64,000 bases of DNA from Torreya grandis (taxonomy: Eukaryota > Streptophyta > Pinopsida > Cupressales > Taxaceae). The notes beneath the pieces were generated by a model, which was not told where the DNA came from, did not search any database, and saw only the letters and a list, made by a program, of their open reading frames with translations. Positions 1 through 11,080 of the stretch are shown in pieces. The stretch spans positions 2,327,501-2,391,500 of the forward strand of contig JARHVA010002006.1 of NCBI GenBank assembly GCA_037957365.1, written 5' to 3'. Position numbers and translations under genes: made by a program. Numbering within the stretch: the first letter of the stretch is position 1; every line of letters starts with the position of its first letter.

Positions 1-1902
1 ACCTAAATGTTTTTACTTAAATTGGTTTTTTATGCAATTCTTTCAATATTTCACTCTTAAGCCAAGAGGCCTAGTAAAGAACATTTCCACATTAAATATG
101 GTCCTTAAAATCAAACTTCACTCACAATTATTTACAAATTATTTATTGATTATTTGTTTTCATAAAAATAATAATGCATGTATACTCTCCTCCCATCCCC
201 TATAGGGAACTCATGAGATTAAAAACATCTTTTCATTGAATTTAGTGCCTAGTCCAAGGCATAGAAAGAAAGTTGTCTAAGCTCTCCCAAAAATTGCATG
301 GTATTGGGTGATCTAAAATCAATCCTAAAGTATTTCTACTTAGTCTTTATTTTTCATAAATTTTAGCTTACAAAAGGGATGTCATTACCTCTCATGGATT
401 ATTTAGAGAATCATTGACTTGGGGCTTCATCTCCTGATAGTGTTTCAACCATGCTCCATAGTGGGGTATAAAAATATGGGAATGCATACTGTTAAAGCTA
501 GGGGGTTGAACAACTAACCTCTCCTTTAGTAACTAAGGATCGAGTCAAGTCTGGTCAACTAGGGGATACTATTGAAAATTCCAATGATGGTATCATCATG
601 AAAAGGAATAGACCTTTTCATGATAATTTGATCAATATAAACTCAATTGACGTGATGCTTCTCTTATGTTAACCACACATGAGATCAATCTAGACAGTTG
701 TAATTTGTAATTTTTAGTCAACCCCACTTTTCCACACTTTGATAGGATTTAGGATGATATACTTAGTTGTATTTCTATCATTTATTTTATTTATTTATTG
801 GTGTGTTATATCTAAATTTTTTTCATTTAAATCATGTCATGAATGAGTCTTGTGTCTAGCTTTACACCATTATTTGAGGAGGCATTTTGCCATCCATTTG
901 ACACCTTGATTTAACTTAGAAGACTTTCATGTCAAAAACATTGAGTATGGCACTTGATTGAGATGGGTAACATTATGTTTCCCAAAATCATTTCAATTAT
1001 TGTGCTTTATAAGTCTTTGAAACATACCATTGTCATATCTTTTGGGAGTGATAACACTATTACGCTACCCAAATTATTTCATAGACTTGTCTTGTCTTAT
1101 GTTCAAGTTTCACATTGTTTGAAACCAATCATTTATAACTTGTTGGATCTTTGTTTAGCACAATCATGTTGTTTAAATTTGAATATTTATTTGTCAATAA
1201 ATCTTAAGTTTTCTTAAGTTGAGTCTTTGATTAATTTTTTCAAGTTCAGATCCAAACATTGATTGATTTCTGTTTAGGCCTAGACATGTAGGGGCTAATA
1301 CATAGATCTTTCTCTTTTGGGTTGCATAACTTAGGTTAATTTTTGACCTAAATTTTGAAAAATATATTGTTTATGCCTTAAATTACCAAAATCAATCCAT
1401 CTTCAAATGCCTTTTGTTAGTTCCATATACCACTTTGATCATGTTTGTGTCTAGAATCAAGTGTTTTGTTTATGCCAAAGTGTTCCAAGTTCGTTAAATT
1501 ATAAATCATCCATTTGTTTTAAGTCTATATTTTGACACCATGTTTGGTTAAAATTCCTAACATATGCCTTATTTTAAGCCTATATTTTGAAATCACATTT
1601 GGCTAAAAGACCTAAAAAAATTTCCCTTTCTTAGTTTAGATTTATTTAGAACATCTTTGGACCTAAAGTTTGGCATCTTGTTTTTAGTTCATTTTACTTG
1701 AATTTTTTTGTTTGAGATATTAATGTTAGACATTTGACATTTTAATAATTACCAAGTATTTGCATGAAATTTTGGATATACAACTCCACCCTAGACCAAG
1801 TTAGACCAAGTTTGAATAATTTACCCTTTGGACATATTTTTTATGAGTTTATAGAACTCTAAAACCTTTTGTTACAGAAGAGATTTCTTCATTGATGCAG
1901 AT
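1..1902 (+). mobile_element. Leader (5' untranslated internal region) of LTR element X, copy 1
   Basis: The sequence is AT-rich with no long reading frame. Positions 1-940 align over their whole length with 8700-9634, and 940-1902 align with 14430-15400, so this is the leader of copy 1; its own 5' LTR lies left of the window. Just before the ORF-like region both copies read a pyrimidine-rich stretch ending in GATGCAG followed by ATATGTCT, which resembles a 3' splice site. A short open frame at 954-1217 is matched at 14515-14706 (separate entry). No primer-binding site could be recognised. Confidence 0.6.
954..1217 (+). other. Short leader ORF of element X, copy 1 (87 aa)
   Basis: This small open frame lies in the X leader. 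About 54 codons, from KHTIVISF to CLAQSCC, align without a gap to the short frame at 14515-14706 in copy 2. The two differ at roughly a quarter of residues. No domain is recognised. The shared frame could simply reflect the nucleotide similarity of two related copies, so coding status is doubtful. Confidence 0.2.
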
Positions 1903-2314
1903 ATGTCTATCTAAAATTATGGTGGAGTCATGTAAAATCCAAGTTATGATGGAATGACTGCATAAAATTCAATTGGAGACCCCCACTAGGATGATATGGT
2001 TTGTGATAAGGACTTGGGTGAATACCTCTTTGAAGATGATGTTGTTTGTGATACGGATCCATATCCACCTTACAATAATAAATCAAGAGAATAAAGTCAA
2101 GAACCTGATTATGATCTAAGCCAAAGTCCTTATGGGGACAAGGATCATGTTATTTGGGAGGAGGATCCATACCCTTCTTGCAATCCTCAATTTAGGGAGA
2201 AAAGCCAAAGTACTCAAGCGTAGGGTGCATTTATCCATTCTTCAAGCCAATTATGGTATTATACTTCCCCATATGTGACCAATTGATCCCCCATGTATAC
2301 CATTAGCCCTCCTT

Positions 2315-2860
2315 CAAAGTGTGTGAGCTACCAAGATCCACAACATCCAACAAATACCATTACCATTCTAAGACCAAGTCCTTTGGCTTGTGTGAGCAAT
2401 CAAACTCCATAATTCCCAAAGATTATCATTTCAAGACCTAATATTTTGGCTTGTGTAATCAATCAAGATCCATGATGCCCCAATATCATCATTTCAATAC
2501 CTAATATTTTTGCTTGTATAAGAAATCAAGATCCACAACACCCCAATCTTATCATTCTAGGACCTATTCTTTTGGCTTGTGTGAGAAATCAAGCTTCAAA
2601 ACATCCCAAACTTATTATTCTATGATCTCATCCTTTGGCTTATGTAATCAACTAAGTTCCACAATGCCCCAAGCTTATCATTCCATGACCTCATCTTTTG
2701 TCTTGTGCAAGCAATCAAGCTCCATGATGCCAGACCATTACTATTATAGGACCTCATCTTTTAGCTTATACAAGTAATCAAGCTCCATGACACCTTACTA
2801 TTACCATTTCAAGACTTCATCCTTTCAATTGTGTGATCAATCAAGCTTTACAATTCCCTA
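2315..2860 (+). repeat. Minisatellite, about 9 units of 62-63 bp, in the X ORF (copy 1)
   Basis: Units recur at about 2320, 2382, 2448, 2508, 2570, 2632, 2695, 2757 and 2820. Each has the core CTTTTGGCTTGTGTGAGCAA followed by TCAAGCTCCA. The 63-bp period equals 21 codons, so it would preserve frame and encode a repeat with core LACxSNQAP. Nine comparable units occur in copy 2. Confidence 0.85.
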
Positions 2861-3138
2861 TCATTATTCAACCAAGATAATCAATACCCTAATTGAGTCA
2901 ATCACTACCCCAACTGAGCCAATTAATACCTCAACAAATCCCATTAGTACCTCTCCAAACCAATCCAATCATTCAAGGACCAAGTTGTATTCAAAACTAG
3001 TATTTTACAAATAATCCAAGATGTTTTTGTTGAACCAAACATTTGTGAGAAGTCAACCTATGATGAATCACCTTCCAATCATATTTTCATTGTTGAGGAG
3101 TCTCACTCTAAGGAACCATTATTTGTTGAGTCAATTCT

Positions 3139-3171
3139 TAATGATTCTAACTACCTTTTGGAAAATCATTA
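3139..3171 (+). repeat. Hairpin inside the X ORF (copy 1)
   Basis: TAATGATT (3139-3146) is the exact reverse complement of AATCATTA (3164-3171). The loop contains CTAACTACCTTTTGG, close to the loops of the hairpin array in the 3' noncoding region (4987-6618). Confidence 0.6.
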
Positions 3172-4986
3172 CCTTGACCATATGCCTATTTTTCAATATC
3201 TTCCCTTTGATAATCCAATCTTTGAGGAGTCATATCTTGAACTTAGTCCCACCATTGTGGAGTCTCACTTTGAAAAACTAACATCTAAGAAGCTCGTTAT
3301 GTCATCACAAGCTATTACTTGTCCAAAACCAAACATTTTACAAGACATCATTATAATAGTATACACATCAGATGAAGAATTAGGATTAGAGTCAGCTTCT
3401 ATTCTTAAACTGACATTAGATTTAGCATCTGAAAAAGAATCAATGTTAGTCTCAACATCATATTTAGAGTCCCTTGAGTTAGAATCATATCCAAAATCAG
3501 AATATATTTGTGAACATTATAATAATGGTTATGCATACCTCTAAGATCAATTTGAATATATTTTTTATCCTTATATAGTTTTTGAGGATGATTAATTTAG
3601 CATTAACATAAGGTTTCCTAGTATCTTCTACAAGGATTGTGCATCCTCTCCACTTTCCATTACCATTGCACATGCCATTACCAATAACCAACATAGTCAT
3701 GTTATTGACATTCCACCTCCCACAAGTGTCAATTTGGACTGATAGAATCACATCTTATTTAACTTCATCCATGTTGACATATCAATTGAATAACAATAGG
3801 GAGGCCAAGACCAAATTCATGTAAAAGAAGAATAATCTCCTAGTGAAACCTTTTCAGAGGTGCTAGGGGACAATCAAAGTTCAAACTCAACATCTTCTAA
3901 TGAAACCTTTTTAAAGGTGAAAGAAGATAATCAAAGTCAAAAATAAATGTTCCTTAGTGAAACCTTCTCAAAAATTCTATGAGATAATCAAGAGAAATTC
4001 ATTGGTAAAAACCTCTTCAAGGCACCAACAACTAAACACATTAGTCCTTCATTGCTTGATGAAGACAAAATCAAAGATGAAATCTATATAGTTTCCAGTT
4101 TACAACATAATTATATGGTATCTACTCTCAGGCCTAAATAATATAAAAATTTGGTGGTCCTATTGAGAGAATATTTAGAAGTCTTCGACCCAACCACATC
4201 AAAAGTTATATCAAATCTAGAATCAACAACATTGTGTGTGGCTAAAAATCTTGATCTTCATTTATTTTCCAGCCATTATACATTCCATAATCATCCACCA
4301 TTATATTTCTTGATCAAACTTATCAACCAACATTTATTCCTATTTACCATCCACAACTACACTTTATTATGTAGAGGATACAAATATATCTTATCTCGAC
4401 ATTTTAAGGAAACATAATCAATGACCAACAAAGATCAAAACAACATTCTCAACATCCAAATCTATAGCCAGTTCTTGATAGATTAGTTACTCATACAAAG
4501 TGTGGGCTAGAAATTTGCATGACTGATTATTCTAGTTGTATCTTTTGCTGATCAAGATGTGCAACTCCACATCAGTAGGAACAACAAAATCATTTACCAT
4601 ACCTAGGTCAAAAATATGTACCATGCCATTATTTTTTCCATTATTTCATACCTTGCCATTTCCCTCTCTTTACCACTTGGGGGTAAAACCCTCTTATCAT
4701 TTTATCCAATCATCATACCATCATCATCCTAATTAATTTTATACTCTATACCATTCTACCATGACATTTCTATTAGACCAAAGCTTGTTTTGACTCTACC
4801 TACCTAGTGCATTTGATCTTGGTTCATCTATTGGTTTCAATTTTAGCACAAAGAATCCAATTAGTTTCAAAAAAAATTTCAAGTATTCTAGATAGAGGTC
4901 ATATTTTTTAGCACTATGAAAAAAAAATTGTAGTTTCATCTTGCATTTCTTATTGCATTCTATATCGTGCTTTGTTTTTTTAGACC

Positions 4987-5117
4987 TGATTATAATCACA
5001 TTTGGGTAAATCAATGTTTCACTGGTCTTTCTACTAATTATAACCACCTATGTGAAAATTAGTATCATTGATATAAGCCATTGTATCCTATTTATAATTT
5101 CTTATGGGAAAAATAGG
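4987..5117 (+). repeat. Hairpin cluster 1 of X, copy 1 (three hairpins)
   Basis: Three hairpins have different arms around a related loop core. TGATT (4987-4991) pairs with AATCA (5009-5013). TACTAATT (5032-5039) pairs with AATTAGTA (5057-5064). CCTATTT (5087-5093) pairs with AAATAGG (5111-5117). The middle loop reads ATAACCACCTATGTG. A nearby simple hairpin, TTCCAC/GTGGAA, sits at 5233-5250. Confidence 0.75.
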
Positions 5118-6410
5118 GGCAACATTTGTTTATTATGCCTTGGCATACTAATTTTGCCATTCTTATGTTGTATTGTGCCATTGTCCCAATTACACCTATT
5201 TTATTGAATTGATTAATACACTAGTTAGATTCTTCCACTATAAGGTGGAACTACTTTGACTTGAGGTAATTTTGGGACTATGTGGGCCATGCTCAATACT
5301 TATTGATGTTAGCTCAGTCCCCATTTGCCATCATGCTCTTTCCATTTTATGAGCTTGGACTATTTAGTATCTCATCATTCTTGGTTGAGTTGAGATACTC
5401 CAAATTTTTAAAAATATTTGAAAACCATTTAGAAAAATAAAAAATATTGACCACTTCTTTGCCTTAACAATTCTGATAACCCTCAATAAGTAAAAATAAA
5501 TCACCTATCACTTAGTTTCTCCTTTTTTTGAATCTTTTTATCCCATGCTTTTTTCATTTTGTGAGTTCATTCTCATAATATTCTATCACATCCATCATGT
5601 TTGTTTTTTGATCATCATCATTTTTTTCTATCCCATATCCTAGAAGAACTACATTTAACCTAAAATTTTGTTAGATATTACATCCATAGAACTATGCAGG
5701 TAGTGTCCACTTGCATATCACATATGGAGATAGCTAGGCCACCCCCTTATTTTTATTCTATTCCCCTATCTTACTTGTTTGTTATATTATCACTTATTTT
5801 CTAAAGACAATGTTTGTTGTCTTGTTTATGTCATGTTATTTATACTAACATTATGACTGACCATAATTTGTTCATTTATTTTTCATTGTGTTTTATTTAT
5901 TTTTTTATTTGTGTGCATGTTTTTTTACCTTAATTATTGTTGTCTTGATTCAAGTCTATGTGCATTCATTAGGTGATTCCTTGTGTACTTATTCTTGAAT
6001 CCATCCGTAATCATATGTCAACATTATCATCAAAGTTTTTATCATTGGTGTATTATTTTAAATTGAGTATTGAATATTACAAGTTGGTCTTTATGTATAT
6101 TTTGGACAAGTCTTCATGGTATTCTATCATGATACTTACCATCATGTGTTACAATAAAAATCAGCTTTGAGAAGTCTACACAACAATGCAACATTGATAT
6201 CTCCTTTGTATCAGCACCAACAACAATCCTAATCTAAGCCAAATCATATCCCAAATAGAGTAAATAATCAACAAAATAAATTTTCTCCTTGCCAGTTTAG
6301 ACGAGCATCTCCCTACTAATAGGTTTTCTAATTCATCTTTATGCTCTTTATCAATTTGTCATCATCATATTTTCCATCATCAACTATAAATCTTGTTTGT
6401 CATAATCAGA

Positions 6411-6618
6411 GTACAATGATTATAACTGCCTTTGGGTAAACCATTGTACACCATCCCACCTACATTCTCAATGATTCCATTTTTAGGCAAATCATTATGT
6501 TATCATCTCATATTTACCATTATTAGGGTACAATATTTATAACCATCTTTAGAAAAACCATAGTACACTATCCCACTTGCATTCTCAATGATTCTACCAA
6601 CCTTTGGGTAAATCATTG
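6411..6618 (+). repeat. Hairpin cluster 2 of X, copy 1 (alternating A-B-A-B hairpins)
   Basis: Type A is GTACAATG (6411-6418) with CATTGTAC (6442-6449), and a decayed second copy from about 6528 to 6569. Type B is AATGATT (6470-6476) with AATCATT (6490-6496), and CAATGATT (6586-6593) with AATCATTG (6611-6618). Loops carry an ATAACTGCCTTTGGGTAA-like core. The A+B unit is about 115-120 bp and occurs twice; copy 2 has the same order at 30912-31121. Confidence 0.75.
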
Positions 6619-6802
6619 TGTTTTCATCTATTTTGTCCACTCATTTCTTTCTTTTAAAGGACCATTTTTTGATCCCTTTTACCAACCACTCCCTTGATGG
6701 GGCACCCTACAATTATCTATTGACATTAAATTCATAATCATAAAGAACATTTTTATTCTTTAAGAAGATGTTACTATACTTATAACTTGCAATGCCTTCT
6801 CA

Positions 6803-6815
6803 AATAGGGGCAAAC
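6803..6815 (+). promoter_or_regulatory. Polypurine tract before the middle X LTR
   Basis: AATAGGGGCAAAC lies immediately before TATAGACACC, a mutated form of the TGTAGACACC seen at 31319. The Y (56079-56090) and Z (61465-61476) elements have the same arrangement of purine tract followed by TGTAGA. The tract primes plus-strand synthesis in LTR elements. Confidence 0.6.
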
Positions 6816-7748
6816 TATAGACACCTAAAAGTGCCCACCAATGACTTCATACCTAACTTTAGAACAATTCTTACCAACCATTGAACATCTAGTCTAATAA
6901 TTTATAAATATCTTGAATTTGGCTTCATAACATGCAATTAAATCAATTTATCCCAAAAAACTATTAAATAGATAAAATGTCTAAATCAATTAAATCAAAA
7001 CTTGGAAAATATTCAAAATACTAAAAGGGATTAATTAACATACAAATCTTAATAAAATACTAATTGAATTCATCCTTGAGAAATTAAATGAATTATCAAA
7101 AAAGAAAATTTAAAATTAAAGAATATCCCAAGTTTTCATCAGTAGCTTTTGTGAGTTGTCAAAAATCCAAAATATCTCAAAGCACACCTATTCCATGATA
7201 ATCATGAGGTTTAGACACCTTTTAACTCTACTATAATTAATTAATCAAACCTAGGTTAAGATTTAACTCATTCTAAGTTTATTTTAAAACCTATAAATAT
7301 AAGCATTTGTCTCTCCATTTAGATAGCTTGAACATAGTAATGTTATAATACAGTGAGCATAAAGTAAATACATAATGTTATAATGTCAAATTTGAGCCAA
7401 TCCAAGCCACTTCAAGCCATATCAAATTCAAAAGTCAATCCAACCATGGTGCCAAGAGGAGATAGAGATATCCAAGCCCCATTGATGAAGACTTTTTGGG
7501 CACAATCCAAGCAAGCCAAAAAAAGAAACTTATTGGAGCATTCAAGGAATTGGTAAAGAATTATGTGAGTTCTTTCCATTTTTAGTTGTGCTTTCTTCAT
7601 TTGTGTTTCTTCACCATGTTCTTCCCTTTGATCTAGGCAAGATAATGTTATGCATGTTAGTATATTTATTTTCATTTTGAGTGGTTTTTATTATGAATCT
7701 AACATATGATCTAACTACCCTTCTTGGATTTTTTTATCATAATTAACA
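6816..7748 (+). mobile_element. LTR of element X shared by copy 1 (3' LTR) and copy 2 (5' LTR)
   Basis: It follows a polypurine tract and aligns over about 930 bp with 31319-32238, including the TTTAGACACC segment, the TATA-like TATAAATA at 7292-7299 and the segment CATTGATGAAGACT. It ends near AATTAACA. Downstream sequence is the leader of copy 2 rather than flanking host DNA, so one LTR serves two internal regions. The first bases read TA instead of TG, a single transition. Confidence 0.7.
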
Positions 7749-9634
7749 CACCTAGTGGGACCATGAGAACCCCACATATCAAGGAGATCAATATGCAAAT
7801 TAAAAATTGAGAAATGGATGATAAAATATCTTTAAAATTGTATTTCTAACCTTGTTTTGGCCATATTTTACTTTCTCTATATTTCTTGGATCTACATAGA
7901 TATCGATGACAGTCGGGTACAACTAGTGACGGTTTAATCTAAATTGATCATGGCTCTACTCAAATTTCCTGATTCTTTGTAAATCATCGATGATCAGATT
8001 TAGGTGAAACATTCTCATAAAACTTGCATTTTGATTCTTTCTATCAATCTTTTTCGTGTTTTCTAGGTTTTAAAGGTATTTAAATCCATTAACTAAACTT
8101 TGTCTTACAAGATTTCTTGATCTTTGTGTTAACCATTACCTAACCTAACATGTTTTTATTTTATAGTTTTGCCTTCAGGTTCATAGGTGATCGATGATGG
8201 TTTTAATTGATTGACATATATTCTTCATGATTGACATTGGTTCTCTATGAACTGACTACAACAATTGCCTTGAACTAACATCTGTCATATCTAACCAACT
8301 ACGATCAGTGTGTCAAAAAATAAAACCCAAGATCTAAATTTCAAACATCATTTGTTCATCCAAAAAAGTGCTTTAAATTAGGATGTTATTATCTAACAAT
8401 TGTAGATCATGGATGTGATTCGAAACACCAATTTGCTTACTTAGATTAATCAAACATTTTTTTTTGAATTTTATAAATAATTAGTCAAATATTGCACATT
8501 TCAATTTGGGTCCTAAAATGAACATGTTAATATCTTACACAATTGGACATTGGTGTTTAAAATAAATCCAGAAGGCTAAGTCTTAAAAACACTTCAATTT
8601 AATTGCTTAAAATGAATGTTTAAGTCTTGAGCACTTACTTTTACTATTTAAAATTGAACTTAGGTTAAATCTTGAATTTTTGAACTTTAGACTTGAAAAG
8701 AACCTAGTTATTTTTTATTAAATTGGTTTTTTATGCAATTCTTTCAATCTTTCACACTGAAGTCAAGGGGCTTAGTAAAGAACATTGTCACATTCATTTT
8801 GGTGCTTAAAATAAAACTTTAATCATAATTATTTGTAAACTATTTATTGATTATTTATTTTCATAAAAAAATATTTTGTGTATGCTCTCCCCCATTTCTT
8901 ATAGGAAACTCATAGGATCAAAAGCACCTCTTCATTGCATTTAGTGCCTAGTCCAAGGCATAGAAAGAAAGTTGCCTAGGCTCTCCCTAAAACCCACATG
9001 ATATTGGGTGATCTAAAAGAAACCGTAAAGTCTTTCTATTTAGTCTTCATGTTCATGTATTTTAGATTGTGAAGGGGATGCCATTACCTCTCACGAGTTC
9101 TCTAAAGAAGCATTGACCCAGGGCTTCATCTCCTAATAGTGTTTTAACCATACTCCATAGTAGGGTATACAAAGATGAGAGCATATACTGATAGAGCCAA
9201 GGGGTTGATCGACTAACATTTCTTTTAGTAATAAAATCTTGAGTCAGGTCTGGTCAACCAAGGGATACCACTGAGAAGTCCCTTGATGGTATCATTATGC
9301 AAAGGAATAAACCCTTGCATGATACGTTGAGTAGTATAAACTCAATTGGCATAATGTTTCTCTTATGTTAACCACACATAAGATCAATCTAGATGATTTC
9401 AACTTATAAGTTTTAGTCAGCCTCACTTTGTCACACTTTGATAGGATCTAGGACAATATACTTAGTTTTATTTCTATCATTTATTATTTTATTACTTGGT
9501 GTGTTAGATCTAAAACTTTGTTGTTTAAACCATGTCATGAATGAGTCTTATGTCCAACATTACTCCATTATTTGAGAAGGCATTATGATGTCTGTTTGAC
9601 ACCTTGATTTAACTTAGAAGACTTTTATGTTAAA
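7749..9634 (+). mobile_element. Leader of element X, copy 2 (left part)
   Basis: This is noncoding. 8700-9634 matches 1-945 of copy 1; 7749-8700 has no counterpart in the window because copy 1 starts off-window. It contains the 12-bp palindrome ATCATCGATGAT at 7983-7994 and several related ATCGATGA words nearby. The primer-binding site should lie just after 7748 (the sequence there reads CCTAGTGGGACCATGAG), but I could not assign a tRNA. Confidence 0.55.
9503..9634 (+). repeat. 132-bp direct repeat, left flank of the copia insertion
   Basis: It aligns without gaps to 14303-14434 (offset exactly 4800). It ends at the base before the left copia LTR, and its partner begins at the base after the right LTR. 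The two copies differ at roughly one position in eight, mostly transitions. Copy 1 of X has the segment once (about 815-945). Confidence 0.8.
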
Positions 9635-10093
9635 TAACAAAACAAGTAATATGATTTAATACAAACACCAAATATAGATGTGAGACCAATAGCAAAGGCA
9701 TTCACTATGAAACAATGAGAGCAAAGTTAACACACCATAACACAAATATACATGAAAAAAATTTCAAAGAGATAAAAAATCACAAAGATTATTCATATTA
9801 TGAGAAACTAACAAGTATCCAATACAGTCTTTCTTCCTCTCACTTCTTTTTTTATTAAATCTTATAATATAAACTCTTTATTATATAGGCAAGGTAATCT
9901 ACCCATTATAAATAATTTTTTTCAACCAGCACATTAATCAATCAAACCTCTCTAAAATTTATTTAATATATTTTATTATTTATTTACACAAGGATAAACT
10001 CACGATAAATAATGAAATATATTATTATTTAACCAATATAATTTAATATATTAAGGGTACATAAATAATATCACTTAACCATTATTTGTTTCA
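9635..10093 (-). repeat. 3' LTR of the copia relic
   Basis: It matches 13841-14302. The outer end reads TAACA where the partner has TGACA. A TATA-like GCCTATATAATAAAG lies on the minus strand near 9886-9900, and the right LTR has the same position conserved. Confidence 0.8.
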
Positions 10094-10095
10094 AT

Positions 10096-10105
10096 ACTCC
10101 CCCTT
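10096..10105 (-). promoter_or_regulatory. Polypurine tract of the copia relic
   Basis: The minus strand reads AAGGGGGAGT, two bases inside the left (3') LTR, the position expected for plus-strand priming. Confidence 0.75.
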
Positions 10106-10228
10106 AATATTAAGTAGAGATACATGGTGATTTTTAAGAGGTAAAAACATAACAAACTTACACTCCATGAACCATACATGATGAGTTTTAAGAGGTAATA
10201 ATTGAAGAAAACATCTTTTATCATGTCA

Positions 10229-10505
10229 TAGTCACCTTTAAAAGAATTATGCTATGTAAACATAGTCACCCAAAGGTATTACACTATTTAACTATAGACA
10301 TTCAAAGGTATTACACTATGTAACCGCAATCACATAATCACCTTTAAAAGAATTACATTATACAACTATAGATACCCAAAGATATTACACTATGTAACCA
10401 CAATTACATAGTCACCTTTAAAAGAATTACACTATACATCCATAGACACATAAAAGTTTTGCACTATGTCCTCATAGGTATCTTTAAAATAATTACACTA
10501 TATTA
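10229..10505 (-). repeat. Tandem repeat of about eight 32-43-bp units near the copia 3' end
   Basis: Units alternate between a form with CACCTTTAAAAGAATTACAC and one with ACCCAAAGGTATTACACTAT, each followed by a TGTAACCA-like linker. They lie between the polypurine tract and the RNase H remnant. Confidence 0.8.
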
Positions 10506-10934
10506 TCTTAAACCACTTAAAGTGAGTTTAGGTTAGCATGATTGTGAGATTACATCCCACAATTTCTCATGAATAATGAACTAAACATATTAGATTCTTT
10601 TATAACATAAAGACATCCATACTATTATATGTTGGGTATAATGTAGATTTTCATATGAAGTTTATTAAAATCACATAAAGTGATATATTATAATGTTTTA
10701 CAATAAGAAGAAGTATAGATAAATAGAAAGAAACACAATACCCACATGACTGTTAAAAAGTGATATTGTCATGCACACTCCCCCTAAATAGAAATTTCGA
10801 TAAGTCCAACATTGAATGAACTTTTATAAGATTTAATTTATTGGTGATGCATTAGATTTTTCACCAAATTTATAAAATTTTCACTATAACTAAGAAGGTT
10901 GCTATAATGAATAACTTCTACATGATGTTCTTCT

Positions 10935-11080
10935 ATCATCCTTCATAGCCACAAGGCTTCTGTAGCAACTTACACATGAAGTGCTCCAAGTCATATTACC
11001 TACACCAAACATAAACATATATCTAGAAGGAGACTCATCATCGTATGGTTAGAATCACAATAACCAAATAAATTAATATA
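10935..11080 (-). pseudogene. Ty1/copia RNase H remnant
   Basis: Read on the minus strand, this stretch gives fragments matching the copia RNase H core: GYCDSNH, then SPSRYMFMFGVGN followed by TWSTS, and in another frame VATEALWL. In intact elements these correspond to the GYxDSDxA, STSGYxFMLGxGxxSWxS and EAxxEAxWL segments. Frames shift between fragments, so it is inactive. Upstream (11080-12850) I see no other coding remnant; the DNA is very AT-rich. Confidence 0.6.

Larger units (their letters stand above)
1903..4420 (+). pseudogene. Degenerate acidic ORF of element X, copy 1 (family-specific, unrecognised)
   Basis: The region is reading-frame-like from ATG at 1903 but broken by stops and frameshifts. 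Its parts align with copy 2. In order they are: an N-terminal part with DPYP-type repeats (about 2050-2200); a 62-63-bp minisatellite (2315-2860); an acidic segment containing NHYLDHMPIFQ, then EESYLELS and ESHFEKL (3158-3544); a segment with FEDD and IFYKDC (3580-3740); and a C-terminal segment with NLESTTLCV and HNHPPLYFLIK (4151-4417). I see no CCHC knuckle, protease DSG/DTG, RT or integrase motif. Its place after the leader suggests a gag-like role, but sequence gives no recognised homology. It is followed directly by the 3' noncoding region. Confidence 0.5.
4421..6802 (+). mobile_element. 3' noncoding internal region of element X, copy 1
   Basis: Between the ORF-like region and the polypurine tract there is no pol: no RT, RNase H or integrase motif in any frame. 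The region aligns with 28960-31302 of copy 2. Its later part shares landmarks with the 3' region of the Tat element Y (53520-56078): an ACTATGTGGGC-like segment, a segment reading AATCCATC...ATATGTCAACATT, and a following ATCATTGGTG. It contains hairpins at 4987-5117, 5233-5250 and 6411-6618. This is the expected layout of a non-autonomous derivative of a Tat-type element; that step is inference. Confidence 0.6.

Noticed and set aside
7412..7675. 87-aa minus-strand ORF in the X LTR (partner at 31969-32172)
   Set aside because: It is shared between LTRs only because the LTRs are homologous; it is antisense to the element and has no recognisable domain.
7749..7775. Primer-binding site for X after the middle LTR
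   Set aside because: A TGGGACCATGAG word is at the right place, but I cannot match it to a tRNA 3' end, so it is not called.
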